Below are positions 16,079 through 23,999 of a stretch of 64,000 bases of DNA, one piece after another. Each line of letters opens with the position of its first letter. The first letter of the stretch is position 1. This stretch comes from Verrucolacustris abundans (lineage in GTDB: Bacteria; Verrucomicrobiota; Verrucomicrobiia; Methylacidiphilales; Verrucolacustridaceae), in contig OZ239145.1 in assembly GCA_965194535.1 (NCBI GenBank), positions 930,001-994,000 on the forward strand, read 5' to 3'. The translations under genes were made by a program, and so were the position numbers. The notes under the pieces were generated by a model, which saw nothing but the letters and a program-made list of their open reading frames with translations, did no database searches and was not told where the DNA came from.

Positions 16079-16813
16079 TTAGGGAAGCTTCCAAGAAGCT
16101 TTTAGGCGATCGTAATCGGGGCGTGGCAGTAAAACATAAATAGGTTCATCCTTAGGCAAGAATGAACTTAGCAATTCTCGGAAAGCGGGCTCATCCATGG
16201 AGGTGCAACCTGTGGTAACCGAGTTCTGAGATCGGCAAAGGTGAAAAAAGATCGCACTGCCTGAGCCGGGTTTTACATCGGGAGGAGCATTGTGACGTAT
16301 GAAAAGTTTTAAGGAGTGGGCGGGATCGTCTTGGCGCATAAGGTGGTAGCTGTGTTCGGGGGGGAATGGTTCATGAGCCGATAGGATAAGGTGACGGTTG
16401 TAGAGATTGGAGGTGGGGTCCTCGATCCAGAGATCACGATCGGTCACCTTGCGGTACCTCCATTTAGGAAGCCCTGACTGATCTGCGTAGCCATAAAGAA
16501 TATTCCCAAGGAGGAATGCACCTGCAGGTGACTTTCCGTCCCCCTCGCGTTTTTGTGGCCCCTCTTGGGGCAAATGAAGGCCACGACCCCAAGCGAGGCC
16601 TCGTCTGCCGATATGGACAGGAGTTGAGATTCCGTAATTCGTCCACGGACTAGTTGCGGATGCTCTGCGATACAGTTGAACATCAGCTATTTGCGAGTTC
16701 CAAGACTCGGGGATCGCGATAAGTAGAGCCCTGCTCTGCGATGGGATTGGTCCGGGTGAAGCGAGAAGAGATAGGGGTGAAAGGAGAGTAATCGTAAGGA
16801 GGCGTAAGATCAT
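16079..16813 (-). CDS. Exported L,D-transpeptidase-like (YkuD/ErfK) protein
   Basis: A 244-residue protein with a signal peptide (MILRLLTITLLSPLSLLASP). The catalytic-type motif is FFHLCRSQNSVTTGCTSMDE, giving the S-x-T-x-G-C-x-S/M pattern with the active-site Cys of YkuD transpeptidases. Upstream KREGDGKSPAGAFLLG is the family's DGKTPxGxF block. Long loops and the replaced HG (here HLC) suggest the YafK-like subgroup, some of which cleave or cross-link peptidoglycan or lipoprotein links. ATG 16813 overlaps the TGA of the upstream rhomboid-like gene (ATGA) and is chosen over the longer frame to 16840. Confidence 0.85.
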   Translation of the reverse strand: MILRLLTITLLSPLSLLASPGPIPSQSRALLIAIPESWNSQIADVQLYRRASATSPWTNYGISTPVHIGRRGLAWGRGLHLPQEGPQKREGDGKSPAGAFLLGNILYGYADQSGLPKWRYRKVTDRDLWIEDPTSNLYNRHLILSAHEPFPPEHSYHLMRQDDPAHSLKLFIRHNAPPDVKPGSGSAIFFHLCRSQNSVTTGCTSMDEPAFRELLSSFLPKDEPIYVLLPRPDYDRLKASWKLP

Positions 16814-17442
16814 GATCCACGGTTTCGGAATCGCTCCCAAATTGATTCAATAAAGGGAGGGAAAAAGAAGGCGATGTATCCTGCCAGACCTGCAAAAATG
16901 CTTGGGAAAAGAATGGGCTGAAAAAATGCCGGAAGAAAAAGTAGGCCGGATGTGACGGCTGCTACCCATCGGACCGAAAGGGGGATGGGGAGAGGAAAGA
17001 AGAATACCTTCTGATCTGGCATTGTAGTGGCGAAGGCCAGAAAGAGGGAGTTGTGAAGGTAAAAAGGGTTAATGGGTATCGAGGGCTGCAGGAAGGAAAC
17101 TAAAACCACAGCTACGATGCCGATGAGAAAAAAGAGATTCAGATGAAAGGAGCCCCAAGCTTCTTCGAGGGCGTCTCCAATCGACCAGAGAAACCAGAGG
17201 AAAAGCAGAAGAAAGATGGGATGGGCTGAGTTAGATGGGACAAAAAGAAATGTAATCAGTCTCCAGTATTCTCCTTGTGCCACCAAGGATGGGTCCAGTT
17301 TGAGGATTGAGGTGAATCCTGGTGAAGCAAGATTGAGTAGCCATGCCCCTGCATTGAGGGCAACAAGTCCTCGGGTCAAGTAGGGGACAGCCCAACGACC
17401 GAGAACATCTTCCAGCGAGTCGGTCCAGCGGGCAGGGCTCAT
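16810..17442 (-). CDS. Rhomboid-like membrane protein lacking the catalytic motif
   Basis: A 210-residue protein with about five or six hydrophobic spans. The region after the first span, LVAQGEYWRLITFLFVP, followed by GDALEEAWGSFHLNLFFLIG, matches the rhomboid fold pattern. However, where rhomboid proteases have GxSG in span 4 this protein has LHNSLFLAFATTMPD, and no His is present in the last span region (FAGLAGYIAFFF). It is therefore likely a pseudo-rhomboid, perhaps with a binding or chaperone role (inference). It overlaps the L,D-transpeptidase by 4 bases and lies 13 bases after the DUF1232 gene, so the three form one operon. Confidence 0.72.
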   Translation of the reverse strand: MSPARWTDSLEDVLGRWAVPYLTRGLVALNAGAWLLNLASPGFTSILKLDPSLVAQGEYWRLITFLFVPSNSAHPIFLLLFLWFLWSIGDALEEAWGSFHLNLFFLIGIVAVVLVSFLQPSIPINPFYLHNSLFLAFATTMPDQKVFFFPLPIPLSVRWVAAVTSGLLFLPAFFQPILFPSIFAGLAGYIAFFFPPFIESIWERFRNRGS

Positions 17443-17455
17443 GCTCCGGGGCCGA

Positions 17456-17860
17456 TTAGGGCTTCAGGGTAATCTTTTTCCAGTTTAGGTGCTGAACATG
17501 CGCGTACTTCTCGAAATCTTTCTCGTACAGCATCAGGACAGCTCTTACTACGGCAGAATCATCCTCAAAACTAATTTGCGCCACAAAGTCTGGAATAATA
17601 TCCAGCAAGCGATGGGTGTAGATAATTGCGAATGCAGAGGCTGCAGCAGCCGTGTAGGGAATATCCTGATAAGCGCCCTCAGCAAAGTCCTCGACCACAT
17701 CAGCAAGAAATTCAAGCTGGTCGACCAGATGGGGAAATTTAGGAGCGTGGATCTGGGTGAATTCCGCTTTGAGCAGAGGAAGGCGGTGTAGAAGATTCTT
17801 CATAATCCGAGGGGTAACACGGGAAGCCCCCCTTTGTGCGAAATATGTGCTCTCAGCCAT
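17456..17860 (-). CDS. DUF1232 / YkvA-like small protein
   Basis: A 134-residue protein whose middle and end carry the DUF1232 pattern: AAASAFAIIYTHRLLDIIPDF followed by SFEDDSAVVRAVLMLYEKD, equivalent to the family's Y-x-P-x-D-x-IPD and DD-A/V core. The N-terminal part is helical and charged. The family is widespread, small and membrane-associated, with no settled function. It is the first gene of the minus-strand set that runs to the symporter. Confidence 0.75.
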   Translation of the reverse strand: MAESTYFAQRGASRVTPRIMKNLLHRLPLLKAEFTQIHAPKFPHLVDQLEFLADVVEDFAEGAYQDIPYTAAAASAFAIIYTHRLLDIIPDFVAQISFEDDSAVVRAVLMLYEKDFEKYAHVQHLNWKKITLKP

Positions 17861-17939
17861 ACAAGAATCTTGGAGGAAAAATTCCTAAACGGCAAGCGGA
17901 GGAGAAGATGGTGCGCGGAAAAAAGTTGGGCAAACTTGA

Positions 17940-19772
17940 GTGACAGTGACTTCAAGTTCTCCTACGCCTGTACGAATGGTGCCCCACCGGTCTGAGGTCG
18001 CTGTTGGGAACACTTGGGATCTTGAGCCTCTTTATCCTGATGCAGCAAGCTGGGAGAGGGCCTTTACGGAGTGCAAGGGATTCAAAGGTCGTATGCCGTG
18101 TTGGAAGGGGCAGTTATCCCAGCCTGATGCTTTAGCCAAAGCTCTTGATGAGGAGAGAGGAATTGACCTTTTGATGGAGAAAGTTGGTCAATATGCGAGC
18201 TTGCGTGTTTCTGAGGATGAGGGGGATGGAGCTGCCCGAGATCGTTCCCTTCGTCTTGAGCACCTGCAAACAGAACTCGCTGAGGAGTGTTCCTGGTTCC
18301 TGCCTGAGCTGATGAGGATTTCAGACGAGGATTGGGGTGTTTTACTTAAGCATCCCAGCCTCAAGGAGTGGGTAGGCAAGCTGGAGCGAATTCGAAGATA
18401 TCGGTCACATATCCTTGGAGAGGGTGAGGAGAGGATTCTTTCGCTTGTGGGGCCTGTTTTAAGTGGGCCTGATGAGATCTTTTCCCAGCTTACGAATGTG
18501 GACTTCCGGTTTGGTAAGTTAAAGGATGAGGACGGAAGTGAGATTGAGTTGAGCCATGGAACATTTGCCTCACTTCTTCAGAGACGAGATAAAGAAATAA
18601 GACGTGCGGCCTGGGTTCAATATTATACAGAGTTTGAGCAACACGCATCGACCCTCTCGGCGTCTCTAGCGGCCTCGGTAAAAGGGGATGTATTCCGTGC
18701 AAAGGCAAGAAGGCACCCGAGTGCCCGCGCTCAGTCGCTTTTTCCAGATCGAGTTCCAGAATCGGTTTATGACAAACTTGTAGCGTCGGTTCGTGCCAAT
18801 CTTGCTCCTCTTCAGAAGTACCATCGACTGCGTAAGAAGGTGCTTCAATTAGACGAGCTTCGTGCGGCGGACCTCCAGGTACCCCTCGTTGGTAAAATCC
18901 AGAAAAAAACAACCTTTGAGCAAGCGGCTGAGCTGGTAACCCGTGCATGTCGACCTTTGGGCCAAGAGTATGTTGATGTTTTAACAACAGGTCTGGGGAA
19001 AGACCGTTGGGTAGATCGGTATGAAAATAAGGGGAAAAGAAGTGGCGCATTTTCAAGTGGAAGCTATCGAAACCCACCTTACATATTAATGAACTATCGG
19101 GAGGATGTTTTAGCGGATGTTTACACCCTGGCCCATGAGGCGGGTCACTCGATGCACTCTTGGTTGAGCCACCGATCCCAGCCCTATCAGGATTCGCACT
19201 ACCCGATCTTTTTGGCCGAAGTCGCCTCTACCTTCAACGAGGAGCTTTTGACGCATACGTTTCTTGAGGGCGATGCAAAGAAAGACAAGCAACTCCGAGC
19301 CTACATATTGAACCGTCAGATCGATGATATTCGCGGCACCCTATATCGGCAGGTCATGTTTGCTGAGTTTGAGCAGAGAATTCACGAGGCAGAGGAGAAG
19401 GGAATTGCTTTAACACTAGACTTCTTCCGTATTGCATACCGGGAGCTGCTGGAAAGCTATCTAGGAGAGGTTCTGCATATTGAGGCTCCCCTTGAACTAG
19501 AGTGCCTTCGAATTCCTCACTTTTATAGTGCCTTCTATGTTTACAAATATGCGATTGGGCTTTCGGCATCGATTTCCTTGTCGAACCGAGTTTTATCAGG
19601 CGAAAGCGGCGCTGTGGATCGAGTGATTCACTTTTTGCGTTCTGGAGGTAGTCGGCCTCCACTCGAAACCTTGAGGTTGGCGGGAGTGGATATGGAGAGC
19701 TCCGAGCCGGTCGAGAATGCCTTAAGGCTCTTCTCTGATCGTGTTGATGAACTCGAAAGAATCTTGGGATGA
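17940..19772 (+). CDS. pepF: Oligoendopeptidase F (M3 zinc metallopeptidase)
   Basis: Cytoplasmic zinc endopeptidase that degrades short peptides. The zinc motif HEAGH is at about residues 399-403 (TLAHEAGHSMHSWLS), with the third ligand Glu in FLAEVASTFNEELL. NMAP-like FSSGSYRNPPYILMNY precedes it as in other PepF proteins. Length (610) fits the family. It starts at GTG 17940 with no strong ribosome-binding site, so a slightly later start is possible. The stop overlaps the ATG of rlmH (ATGA), the first of two such couplings in a row (pepF-rlmH-DUF983). Confidence 0.93.
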   Translation: MTVTSSSPTPVRMVPHRSEVAVGNTWDLEPLYPDAASWERAFTECKGFKGRMPCWKGQLSQPDALAKALDEERGIDLLMEKVGQYASLRVSEDEGDGAARDRSLRLEHLQTELAEECSWFLPELMRISDEDWGVLLKHPSLKEWVGKLERIRRYRSHILGEGEERILSLVGPVLSGPDEIFSQLTNVDFRFGKLKDEDGSEIELSHGTFASLLQRRDKEIRRAAWVQYYTEFEQHASTLSASLAASVKGDVFRAKARRHPSARAQSLFPDRVPESVYDKLVASVRANLAPLQKYHRLRKKVLQLDELRAADLQVPLVGKIQKKTTFEQAAELVTRACRPLGQEYVDVLTTGLGKDRWVDRYENKGKRSGAFSSGSYRNPPYILMNYREDVLADVYTLAHEAGHSMHSWLSHRSQPYQDSHYPIFLAEVASTFNEELLTHTFLEGDAKKDKQLRAYILNRQIDDIRGTLYRQVMFAEFEQRIHEAEEKGIALTLDFFRIAYRELLESYLGEVLHIEAPLELECLRIPHFYSAFYVYKYAIGLSASISLSNRVLSGESGAVDRVIHFLRSGGSRPPLETLRLAGVDMESSEPVENALRLFSDRVDELERILG

Positions 19773-20200
19773 TTCATAGGGTCTATTCTGTAGGTCGCCC
19801 TTCGGGTTGGAGCAAGGAAGCTGGGGACGAGTATTGTAAAAGGATCAGCCGTTTTGCCAAGGTAGAGAGTCATTTCCTGAAAGAGGGGCCGATGGTTGAA
19901 AAGGAAATGTTGGAGAAGAGCCAGGGTTGGTGGTCGATCTGCTTGGATCCAAGTGGGGCTGGATTGAGCACCGAAGATTGGCGAAAGGAGTGGGAGAAGC
20001 TTGAGCGAGGTGGGCGAACGGGTCTGGCCTGGATGATTGGGGGTGCAGATGGTTTTTCAGAGGACTTTCGCAAGAGCTGTGATTCGGTGCGTTCGTTGGG
20101 CCCCCAAACTCTTTCCCATGATTTGGCCCGTGTAGTTCTCGTGGAGCAGATCTATCGGTTGGAGAGTTGGAGGGCGGGACATCCGTATCATCGAAAATGA
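19769..20200 (+). CDS. rlmH: 23S rRNA pseudouridine-1915 N3-methyltransferase
   Basis: SPOUT methyltransferase of 143 residues. The SAM-binding knot shows MIGGADGFSEDF, and the C-terminus SHDLARVVLVEQIYRLESWRAGHPYH is the family hallmark. It modifies pseudouridine 1915 in the 50S subunit late in ribosome assembly. It is translationally coupled to pepF upstream and to the DUF983 gene downstream through ATGA overlaps. Confidence 0.95.
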   Translation: MIHRVYSVGRPSGWSKEAGDEYCKRISRFAKVESHFLKEGPMVEKEMLEKSQGWWSICLDPSGAGLSTEDWRKEWEKLERGGRTGLAWMIGGADGFSEDFRKSCDSVRSLGPQTLSHDLARVVLVEQIYRLESWRAGHPYHRK

Positions 20201-20634
20201 GTCTGGCTGAATCTCCGCGTACGCTTCACAAAGCCTGGATCTACTTTTGGCGTTCTATTCGACTCAAGTGTCCGACATGTGGTGAGAAGTCTTTGTTTTG
20301 TCCTTGGAGGCGGGTGCGCTCGCTCCACGACTGGTTTACTCCACTCGATGGATGTTCCCAGTGTGGATATGCTTACGATCGTGAGCCTGGGTATTTCTTG
20401 ATGGCGATTTGGGGGGTGAACTATGGAGTGATTGGCCTTGGTGGAATGTCACTCTATTTTATTCTTCGAACAACGACTGAGATCCGGCCATTTCATCTTT
20501 TTCTTTTCTGTGTCATGCCTGCGCCGTTTTTGAGCGTTTTGTTTGCCCGTCATGCGAAGTCGATGTTTCTAGCTTTAGATCATTTCTTCGATCCGCATCT
20601 TCGTAACAAAAAAAATAGAAAAACTGCGGAATAG
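20197..20634 (+). CDS. DUF983 zinc-ribbon membrane protein
   Basis: A 145-residue protein with two CxxC pairs forming a likely zinc ribbon (LKCPTCGEKSLF and GCSQCGYAYDREPGYF) followed by two membrane spans. The REPGYF block directly after the second Cys pair is characteristic of DUF983. Function is unknown; homologues often lie beside respiratory genes, which is not the case here. ATG 20197 overlaps the rlmH stop by 4 bases, so it is preferred to the in-frame start at 20167. Confidence 0.85.
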   Translation: MSLAESPRTLHKAWIYFWRSIRLKCPTCGEKSLFCPWRRVRSLHDWFTPLDGCSQCGYAYDREPGYFLMAIWGVNYGVIGLGGMSLYFILRTTTEIRPFHLFLFCVMPAPFLSVLFARHAKSMFLALDHFFDPHLRNKKNRKTAE

Positions 20635-20674
20635 TCTTGTCAAGTTTCCAACGGGAGGGTGTAAATACACCTGC

Positions 20675-21649
20675 ATGGCTGAAGGAACGGTCTCGAAATT
20701 TATTGATCATCATTATCGGCATTTCAATGCCGCCGTGATTAAAGACGCTTCTCTCGCTTATCGAAAGCATATCGCTGATGGTGGTCGGATGTTGGTCACG
20801 TTGGCTGGAGCGATGAGCACGGCAGAACTGGGGCTCTCTTTGGCTGAAATGATCCGAAAAGATAAGGTTCATGCGATCAGCTGTACTGGGGCGAATCTTG
20901 AGGAGGATGTCTATAATTTGGTCGCTCATGACCACTACCGCAGGATTCCCGAGTATCGTCATCTGACATCCAAGGATGAAGTGAAGCTTCTCAAGGATCA
21001 TCTCAATCGAGTAACAGACACATGTATTCCTGAACATGAGGCCATGCGCCGAATTGAGGGCGTCATCATGGAGCTGTGGAAGCGGGACGATCAAGAGGGC
21101 AAACGACGGTTTCCCCATGAGTATTTCTTCGAGGTTTTGCAGAAGGGTCTACTTAAAAAGTATTACCAGATTGATCCAAAGGATTCCTGGATGATGGCGG
21201 CCGCTGAGAAGAATCTGCCTATGGTTGTTCCTGGGTGGGAGGACTCAACCTTGGGCAATATGTTCGCAGCCGCGTGCATTCAGAAAACGGTCTCTTCTCC
21301 TCAAATTATGAAGAGTGGAGTCGAATACATGATCTCTTTTGCTGAGTGGTATCAAAAAACCCAGAAAACTCCTTTAGGCTTTTTCCAAATTGGGGGTGGC
21401 ATCGCTGGGGACTTTCCAATCTGTGTTGTCCCCATGCTACATCAGGATCTGAAAAAGCCAGGCGTACCGCTGTGGTCGTATTTTTGTCAGATCAGTGATT
21501 CGACTACCAGCTACGGCTCCTACTCAGGAGCTGTTCCAAACGAAAAAATCACTTGGGGAAAGTTGGGATCCGATACTCCGCGCTTCGTGATTGAGTCGGA
21601 CGCCACAATTGTCGCGCCGTTGATGTTCGCTTACGTGCTCGGTCAGTAA
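20675..21649 (+). CDS. Deoxyhypusine-synthase-like aminopropyl/aminobutyl transferase
   Basis: A 324-residue member of the deoxyhypusine synthase family. The region GSYSGAVPNEKITWGKL contains Lys296 in WGK, matching the enzyme-imine Lys of eukaryotic DHS, and GANLEEDVYNLVAHDHY and the DSTTSYGSYSG block fit the NAD/spermidine site. Bacteria have no eIF5A to modify, so the enzyme more likely makes homospermidine or another polyamine, or modifies something else (inference). ATG 20675 lies 15 bases after GGGAGG; a GGTGTA-AA-TACACC inverted repeat (20658-20671) fills the gap. It appears to be transcribed alone. Confidence 0.85.
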   Translation: MAEGTVSKFIDHHYRHFNAAVIKDASLAYRKHIADGGRMLVTLAGAMSTAELGLSLAEMIRKDKVHAISCTGANLEEDVYNLVAHDHYRRIPEYRHLTSKDEVKLLKDHLNRVTDTCIPEHEAMRRIEGVIMELWKRDDQEGKRRFPHEYFFEVLQKGLLKKYYQIDPKDSWMMAAAEKNLPMVVPGWEDSTLGNMFAAACIQKTVSSPQIMKSGVEYMISFAEWYQKTQKTPLGFFQIGGGIAGDFPICVVPMLHQDLKKPGVPLWSYFCQISDSTTSYGSYSGAVPNEKITWGKLGSDTPRFVIESDATIVAPLMFAYVLGQ

Positions 21650-21657
21650 AACGGTTC

Positions 21658-22623
21658 TTAGGTCTTCACGCCGGCACGAATCTCGAATAGGGACGAGACT
21701 GATTCTCCTTCGTGAATGCGGAGGATGGCCTGACCCAATAGGGGAGCAACACAAAGAACTTTGCTCGGGATGGGGGAATTTTCTTGTGGGGTTGTGTTCG
21801 TGGTAATGAACTCCTTCAGGCCGAGTTTTTTCAGTCGCTCCAAACCCGTGGTTCCGAGAACAGCATGGGGGATTCCGACGTAGATATCTTTGACTCCGTG
21901 ACGGCGAAGGATTTCCACGGCAGATGAGATTGTCCCAGCTGTTTCTGTGATGTCATCCACGAGAAGGACGTTTTTGTCTTTTACGTCACCAATGAGATGG
22001 GTGGATTCGGTCTCTGAGGCATTGAGGCGTTTTTTACTGACGATTGCTAATCCTGAATTAAGCATCTGCGCATAGGCCGCGGCCATTTTCATTCCGCCGA
22101 TATCGGGTGTGACGACCACCAAGTCAGGAATCTTTTTCTCCGCAATATATCGGTAGAAAATCGGAGCACAGAATAGATGGTCTACCGGAATATCGAAAAA
22201 TCCTTGGATTTGCTGCGCGTGGAGATCCATTGCCAGAACACGGTTCACCCCTGCTGCGACGAGAAGGTTGGCGATGAGTTTGGCCGTAATCGGTACGCGG
22301 GGTTGATCCTTGCGGTCTTGTCGGGCGTACCCGAAAAAAGGCAGGACCGCGGTAATCCGGAAGGCGCTAGCACGGCGGGCGGCATCCACCATGATCAGGA
22401 GTTCCATTAAGTTCTGATTCGTAGGTGGGCAGGTTGGTTGGACGATGAAGAGGTCGTTTCCTCGGATATTCTCGTCGAACTTCACGAACGTCTCACCATC
22501 CGGAAACGATGTGACCGTGGCTTTCCCTAGCGGGACTTTTATGAAATCGGCGATCCTTTGGGCGAGTTCACGGTTGGCGTTGCCAGAGAAGATCTGTAAG
22601 CGGTTGCCGAAAATCGAAGCCAT
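21658..22623 (-). CDS. prs: Ribose-phosphate pyrophosphokinase
   Basis: Makes PRPP from ribose 5-phosphate and ATP for nucleotide, His and Trp synthesis. FDENIRGNDLFIVQPT, PFFGYARQDRKDQPR and MDLHAQQIQGFFDIPVDH are the class I blocks, and VLLVDDITETAGTI is the PRPP-binding loop (family: VDDMIDTAGT, here ITET). Length (321) is normal. ATG 22623 lies 50 bases after the YjbQ gene on the same strand. Confidence 0.96.
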   Translation of the reverse strand: MASIFGNRLQIFSGNANRELAQRIADFIKVPLGKATVTSFPDGETFVKFDENIRGNDLFIVQPTCPPTNQNLMELLIMVDAARRASAFRITAVLPFFGYARQDRKDQPRVPITAKLIANLLVAAGVNRVLAMDLHAQQIQGFFDIPVDHLFCAPIFYRYIAEKKIPDLVVVTPDIGGMKMAAAYAQMLNSGLAIVSKKRLNASETESTHLIGDVKDKNVLLVDDITETAGTISSAVEILRRHGVKDIYVGIPHAVLGTTGLERLKKLGLKEFITTNTTPQENSPIPSKVLCVAPLLGQAILRIHEGESVSSLFEIRAGVKT

Positions 22624-22672
22624 GCTTTTTTATAGAATCGGATCGGTGCGGGTGGAAGTGGTAAAGCCTAGG

Positions 22673-23089
22673 TTATTCGCCGATGATCTTAACAAGGACC
22701 CGCTTATCCCTCCGTCCATCGAACTCCCCATAGAAAATCTGCTCCCATGGACCGAAATCGAGTCTCCCCTTTGTGACGGCTACAACGACTTCCCGCCCCA
22801 TAATTGTGCGCTTCAGGTGCGCATCCGCATTGTCTTCCGAACCATTGTGGTGGTACTGACTATGTGGCTTTTCTGGGGCCAATCGTTCGAGCCATGTTTC
22901 AAAGTCAGCATTCAAACCAGATTCATTATCGTTGATAAAGACGGAGGAGGTTATGTGCATCGCGTTTACCAGGCAGATTCCCTCCTAGATTCGGGAGGTT
23001 GATAGCGCAACTTCGATCTTGGGCGTCAGGTTGATAAAGGCCCGACGGGTGGGGGTATGAAGGGTGAGTTCCTGCCGGAACGACTTCAC
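22673..23089 (-). pseudogene. yjbQ: YjbQ/UPF0047 family gene interrupted by an in-frame TAG
   Basis: Reading from GTG 23089 gives MKSFRQELTLHTPTRRAF, then 16 further sense codons ending SRI, then TAG at 22987-22985, then EGICLVNAMHITSSVFIND and a normal C-terminus (GPWEQIFYGEFDGRRDKR to VLVKIIGE). The frame is the same on both sides, so only codon 35 is wrong; homologues have a Lys or Gln-type residue there. The GTG overlaps the TGA of the peroxiredoxin gene (GTGA), supporting this start. UPF0047 proteins are small enzymes linked to thiamine-phosphate synthase-like activity. ATG 22960 could restart translation to give a 95-residue fragment without the first strands. Likely a fresh nonsense mutation or a sequence error. 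Confidence 0.85.
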
Positions 23090-23598
23090 TTCGTCTTGAG
23101 GGTGTCGAGATATTCGAGAGCAACCTTTGCCTGATCCTGAGTGGATCCCTTGGGATCCTGCCAGATCAGTTTTCCGTCTTGGAAAAGAAAGGCGGATCGT
23201 TTGGCAAAGCCAAAGAGCCCTCCCACGCCAAAGGCCTGGATAATCTTATTATCGGAATCTGCCAGAAGGGGGTAAGGTAGCTTTTGATCGGTTGCGAAGG
23301 TTTTCTGGGCGGCAACCTGATCCGCACTGACGCCCAAAATCTTTACGCCCCGTCGAGTCAATTCGGCACTTCCATCACGTAAGCTGCAGGCCTGAGCGGT
23401 ACAGCCGGGCGTGTTGGCTTTGGGGTAAAAAAAGACGAGGAGGTAGCCCTCTTTCCCGTAAGTCGCTAGGTCGACTTCCTTGCCATCCTGATCCTTGGCA
23501 GTCAAAGGGGGGAGTGTAGAGCCTATCTTCATCATCTTTTCCGATTCAGCATGTGTGAAACTCAGGCCCATAAGAAGAGCCAAACAAAGGGCTCGCAT
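23086..23598 (-). CDS. bcp: Exported peroxiredoxin, BCP/PrxQ type
   Basis: Thiol peroxidase of about 170 residues. The active site VFFYPKANTPGCTAQACSLRD has the peroxidatic Cys and a second Cys five residues later, the PrxQ/BCP arrangement. The N-terminus (MRALCLALLMGLSFTHAES) is a signal peptide, so the enzyme probably works in the periplasm, unlike the usual cytoplasmic BCP. The ATG at 23598 overlaps the last base of the TGA of the upstream gene; GTG 23601 is an alternative. The stop overlaps the YjbQ GTG. Confidence 0.92.
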   Translation of the reverse strand: MRALCLALLMGLSFTHAESEKMMKIGSTLPPLTAKDQDGKEVDLATYGKEGYLLVFFYPKANTPGCTAQACSLRDGSAELTRRGVKILGVSADQVAAQKTFATDQKLPYPLLADSDNKIIQAFGVGGLFGFAKRSAFLFQDGKLIWQDPKGSTQDQAKVALEYLDTLKTK

Positions 23599-23990
23599 CA
23601 CTTTTTATACGGAACGGAAACGTCCGACATCATCTTCTTTTCCAAAACTTGGAGTTGTGTTTTTGCCTGGTTCACAGAAGAGCTTTCAGCAATCTTATCC
23701 GCCAATTGGGCGAGATCCGGCATGGTTCGTTCGAGCTGTTCGCTCAATTTTTCAGCCTGTGACTGGGCCAGAGGCAGATTGTTTTTTTGTAGTGCCAACT
23801 CAATCTGCTTGAGGGTGGAGGTCACTGGGCAGGCTTCAGAGTACATCGGACAGGCACCCATCATCGGGAGTCCCTTGAGGACCAAGACAGCGGCAAGGAA
23901 ACCAACGGCTCCTGCAGCTAGAAGTGGAAGGGGACAGGAGCAGGATTTTTTCTCAGGGGCGGGTTTGGATGGGGAGGATTTTTTAGCCAT
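23598..23990 (-). CDS. Membrane-anchored protein with Cys pairs, unknown function
   Basis: A 130-residue protein: a Lys/Ser/Pro-rich cytoplasmic tail with KSCSCP, one membrane span (about residues 21-41, PLPLLAAGAVGFLAAVLVL), an exposed segment GACPMYSEACP and a long charged helix (about 58-125) that may form a coiled coil. The four cysteines flanking the membrane and the tight coupling to an exported peroxiredoxin suggest a thiol or metal role in the envelope, but no family was recognised. It starts at ATG 23990, 9 bases after thyX. Confidence 0.65.
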   Translation of the reverse strand: MAKKSSPSKPAPEKKSCSCPLPLLAAGAVGFLAAVLVLKGLPMMGACPMYSEACPVTSTLKQIELALQKNNLPLAQSQAEKLSEQLERTMPDLAQLADKIAESSSVNQAKTQLQVLEKKMMSDVSVPYKK

Positions 23991-23999
23991 ATAGTGTAA

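Noticed and set aside
18490..19077. 195-codon open frame antisense to pepF
   Set aside because: Shadow of a well-supported gene; no family features.
22985..22987. TAG in yjbQ as a recoded (pyrrolysine or read-through) codon
   Set aside because: TAG ends gnd and other genes here, no pyrrolysine machinery is seen, and the protein has no known need for a special residue at codon 35.
22445..23002. 185-codon plus-strand frame over prs and yjbQ
   Set aside because: Antisense to two conserved proteins; the minus strand explains all of this sequence.
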